64,000 nt of DNA. Origin: Clitopilus passeckerianus. Taxonomy: Eukaryota > Basidiomycota > Agaricomycetes > Agaricales > Entolomataceae. The position numbers and the translations under genes were made by a program. The stretch covers positions 248,001 through 312,000 of the forward strand of contig CALYLX010000136.1 in NCBI GenBank assembly GCA_944990035.1, in the 5' to 3' direction. The notes below the pieces were generated by a model that worked only from the letters and a program-made list of their open reading frames with translations, ran no database searches and was not told where the DNA came from. Shown here piece by piece: positions 62,786 through 64,000 of the stretch (the stretch's first letter is position 1; each line of letters opens with the position of its first letter).

Positions 62786-63514
62786 ATGGCACATGCTGAT
62801 CATACTAGGGATCCCTGGTGAGTCGACTACTTACCTACTAATGTCCCTAACTAACGTCTCGGTGCAGCCCATGGGTTATTCTCAGTGATTTCGGCGGTGC
62901 TTTCTCCATGGGTGCTGTAGGCGGAGGTATATGGTACGGAATCAAAGGTGCCAGGAATTCACCAAGGGTTAGTTGGAGCTAACATCTGCTCTTTGTTATT
63001 GGGAACTAACAGACAACGACTAGGGCGAACGCTTCGTTGGCGCCATATCATCCATGAAAGCCCGGGCACCCGTGACGGGAGGCAACTTTGGTGTGTGGGG
63101 TGGCATGTTCTCGACGTTCGACTGTGCGGTGAAGGGGTACCGACAAAAAGAGGACGCGTGGAATGCTATTATTTCTGGGTTCATGACCGGTGGTTGTCTG
63201 GCTGCACGAAGTATGTTTGTTCATCATTCGTCATCACTTCTGTATTGGTACTAATGCTCGACTCAAAGGTGGACCAAGATCAGCGCTGGGCTCAGCAATT
63301 GCTTGTGGTATCCTGCTGGGAGTGTTCGAGGGCGTGGGCGTGCTCATTTCTCGAGTGTTCAGCGAAGGACAGAGACCACAGATGGCACCCCGTTAGTCAT
63401 TCTGCATTAGTGTGACTTTTTCTCGTGTGACTAACACTTTTGACAGTACCAGCAGGAATGACACCACAGCCAGCGACAGGACCTTCTTCGTCTTCGATTC
63501 CCGGACTACAGTAG
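62786..63514 (+). CDS. tim17: Mitochondrial inner membrane translocase subunit Tim17
   Basis: Exons 62786-62817, 62868-62967, 63024-63210, 63269-63391 and 63447-63514; 169 aa. The Tim17 hallmarks are [20 protein letters not shown] at the N-terminus, [34 protein letters not shown] with the paired cysteines, and the [18 protein letters not shown] loop. Four TM segments follow the usual spacing, and the tail is short and Pro/Ser-rich. Tim17 is the core of the TIM23 presequence translocase. The first exon is only 32 nt. The gene is divergent from the CDCA7-like gene, 199 bp apart. Confidence 0.95.
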
Positions 63515-63568
63515 ATATTAGATATTTTATTTTATTTTTGTTTTTGTGTTTTAATAATCCCCACTTTC

Positions 63569-63617
63569 ATTGGCTAATAATGAATATGGTGTAATGACGT
63601 CAAGTGACCCTATATAA
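63569..63617 (+). promoter_or_regulatory. CRE and TATA promoter of the split-barrel gene
   Basis: In order: an inverted CCAAT (ATTGG, 63569-63573), a perfect CRE palindrome TGACGTCA (63595-63602), and TATATAA (63611-63617) 48 bases before the ATG at 63665. The CRE is the site of ATF/CREB-type bZIP factors, which in fungi carry stress signals. This fits a stress-responsive FMN protein. Confidence 0.6.
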
Positions 63618-63664
63618 GCTTGAACCAACTCGACATTCCGTCTTTCCTTCAAACTATCATCATT

Positions 63665-64000
63665 ATGGCTGCAAATTCAACTCTCGATCCTTATACTACC
63701 CTTTCTCAGAACAATGACTTGACACTTCAGGAGAAGATCAAGGGTAAGTTCGCGTTTCGTCAAGCAAAATTACAATGCTCACACTGAATGCTAGGCGTGC
63801 ATGACTTGGTCAAGGGGGCGCAAGTCGGAATGTTAACAACTCGCTCAGCCGATGGCACTATGCATTCGCGCGCAATGACCCCAGCATCTCGTATGTCCTC
63901 GCATCCCATCGCAAAACTCAAACAGAGATTAAATCAGCAAAAGCGTACACCGAAACCGAGTTAACCCTCACCTTTATCGCAAATAACGTCTCGCACAAAT
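63665..64000 (+). CDS. FMN-binding split-barrel (PPOx-like) protein, 3' truncated by window
   Basis: Exons 63665-63743, 63795-63890 and 63938 to beyond 64000. The visible residues LQEKIKGVHDLVKGAQVGML, TTRSADGTMHSRAMTP and TETELTLTFIANNVSHK are the start of the pyridoxamine-phosphate-oxidase-like split barrel, of the general stress protein 26 type. Such proteins bind FMN or similar cofactors; the exact reaction is unknown. The gene runs off the end of the window, so length and C-terminal features cannot be judged. The strong CRE/TATA promoter upstream suggests inducible expression. Confidence 0.8.

Overview
This is a gene-dense stretch of a nuclear genome from a filamentous basidiomycete, most likely an Agaricomycete. 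The evidence is genes split by many 45-65 nt GT-AG introns with CTNA-type branch points, an F-box-like gene of the mushroom type, a Zn2Cys6 regulator, a chitin synthase, and mushroom-type versions of housekeeping proteins. No species is named because nothing in the sequence fixes it. Exon joins were worked out by hand from reading frame, splice signals and remembered family motifs. Almost all models sum to whole codons; the exceptions are reported as frame breaks.

Layout. 1-2.36 kb: no supported gene. 2.4-3.7 kb: F-box-like protein. 4.3-4.6 kb: a 53-aa secreted peptide. 7.0-9.5 kb: alpha-arrestin. 9.7-10.6 kb: TIM22. 11.0-14.6 kb: CSC1/OSCA-type channel. 15.0-15.8 kb: a second small secreted protein. 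17.1-19.4 kb: mitochondrial Hsp70, divergent from an APH-fold kinase-like gene (19.7-21.2 kb) with a heat-shock element between them. 21.8-22.9 kb: an AT-rich zinc-finger gene of unknown role. 23.0-26.3 kb: large HSL-type alpha/beta hydrolase. 27.1-29.3 kb: Zn2Cys6 transcription factor. 31.0-34.0 kb: Afi1/SPA DENN-type protein. 34.3-35.3 kb: ribosomal protein S0. 36.0-40.0 kb: CTR9 (PAF1 complex). 40.2-41.5 kb: R3H protein. 41.6-45.2 kb: decayed chitin synthase copy lying head-to-tail behind an intact chitin synthase (45.8-49.7 kb). 49.9-51.9 kb: DUF1771/Smr protein. 53.5-54.0 kb: orphan ORF. 54.6-55.8 kb: U1-type zinc-finger splicing factor. 56.0-57.8 kb: MFS transporter. 57.9-59.6 kb: TRM11. 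59.6-60.0 kb: SWS1/ZSWIM7. 60.0-62.6 kb: zf-4CXXC_R1 (CDCA7-like) chromatin protein. 62.8-63.5 kb: TIM17. 63.7 kb to the end: FMN split-barrel protein, cut by the window edge.

How the genes relate. This is mostly core eukaryotic machinery without operons. Three parts of the mitochondrial import machinery (TIM22, mtHsp70, TIM17) lie in one window. Several neighbours share short divergent promoters; TRM11 and SWS1 have only 19 bp between their start codons.

Caveats. Seven conserved or probable genes contain one or more single-base frame breaks, many at homopolymers. This pattern looks more like residual sequencing error than gene loss. The chitin synthase copy is different: it carries lesions of several kinds and is probably a true pseudogene. 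I found no convincing previously undescribed system. The most interesting items are a 9-nt micro-exon carrying a conserved loop, the shared TRM11/SWS1 promoter, the CDCA7-like architecture, the two small secreted proteins, and the AT-rich zinc-finger gene.
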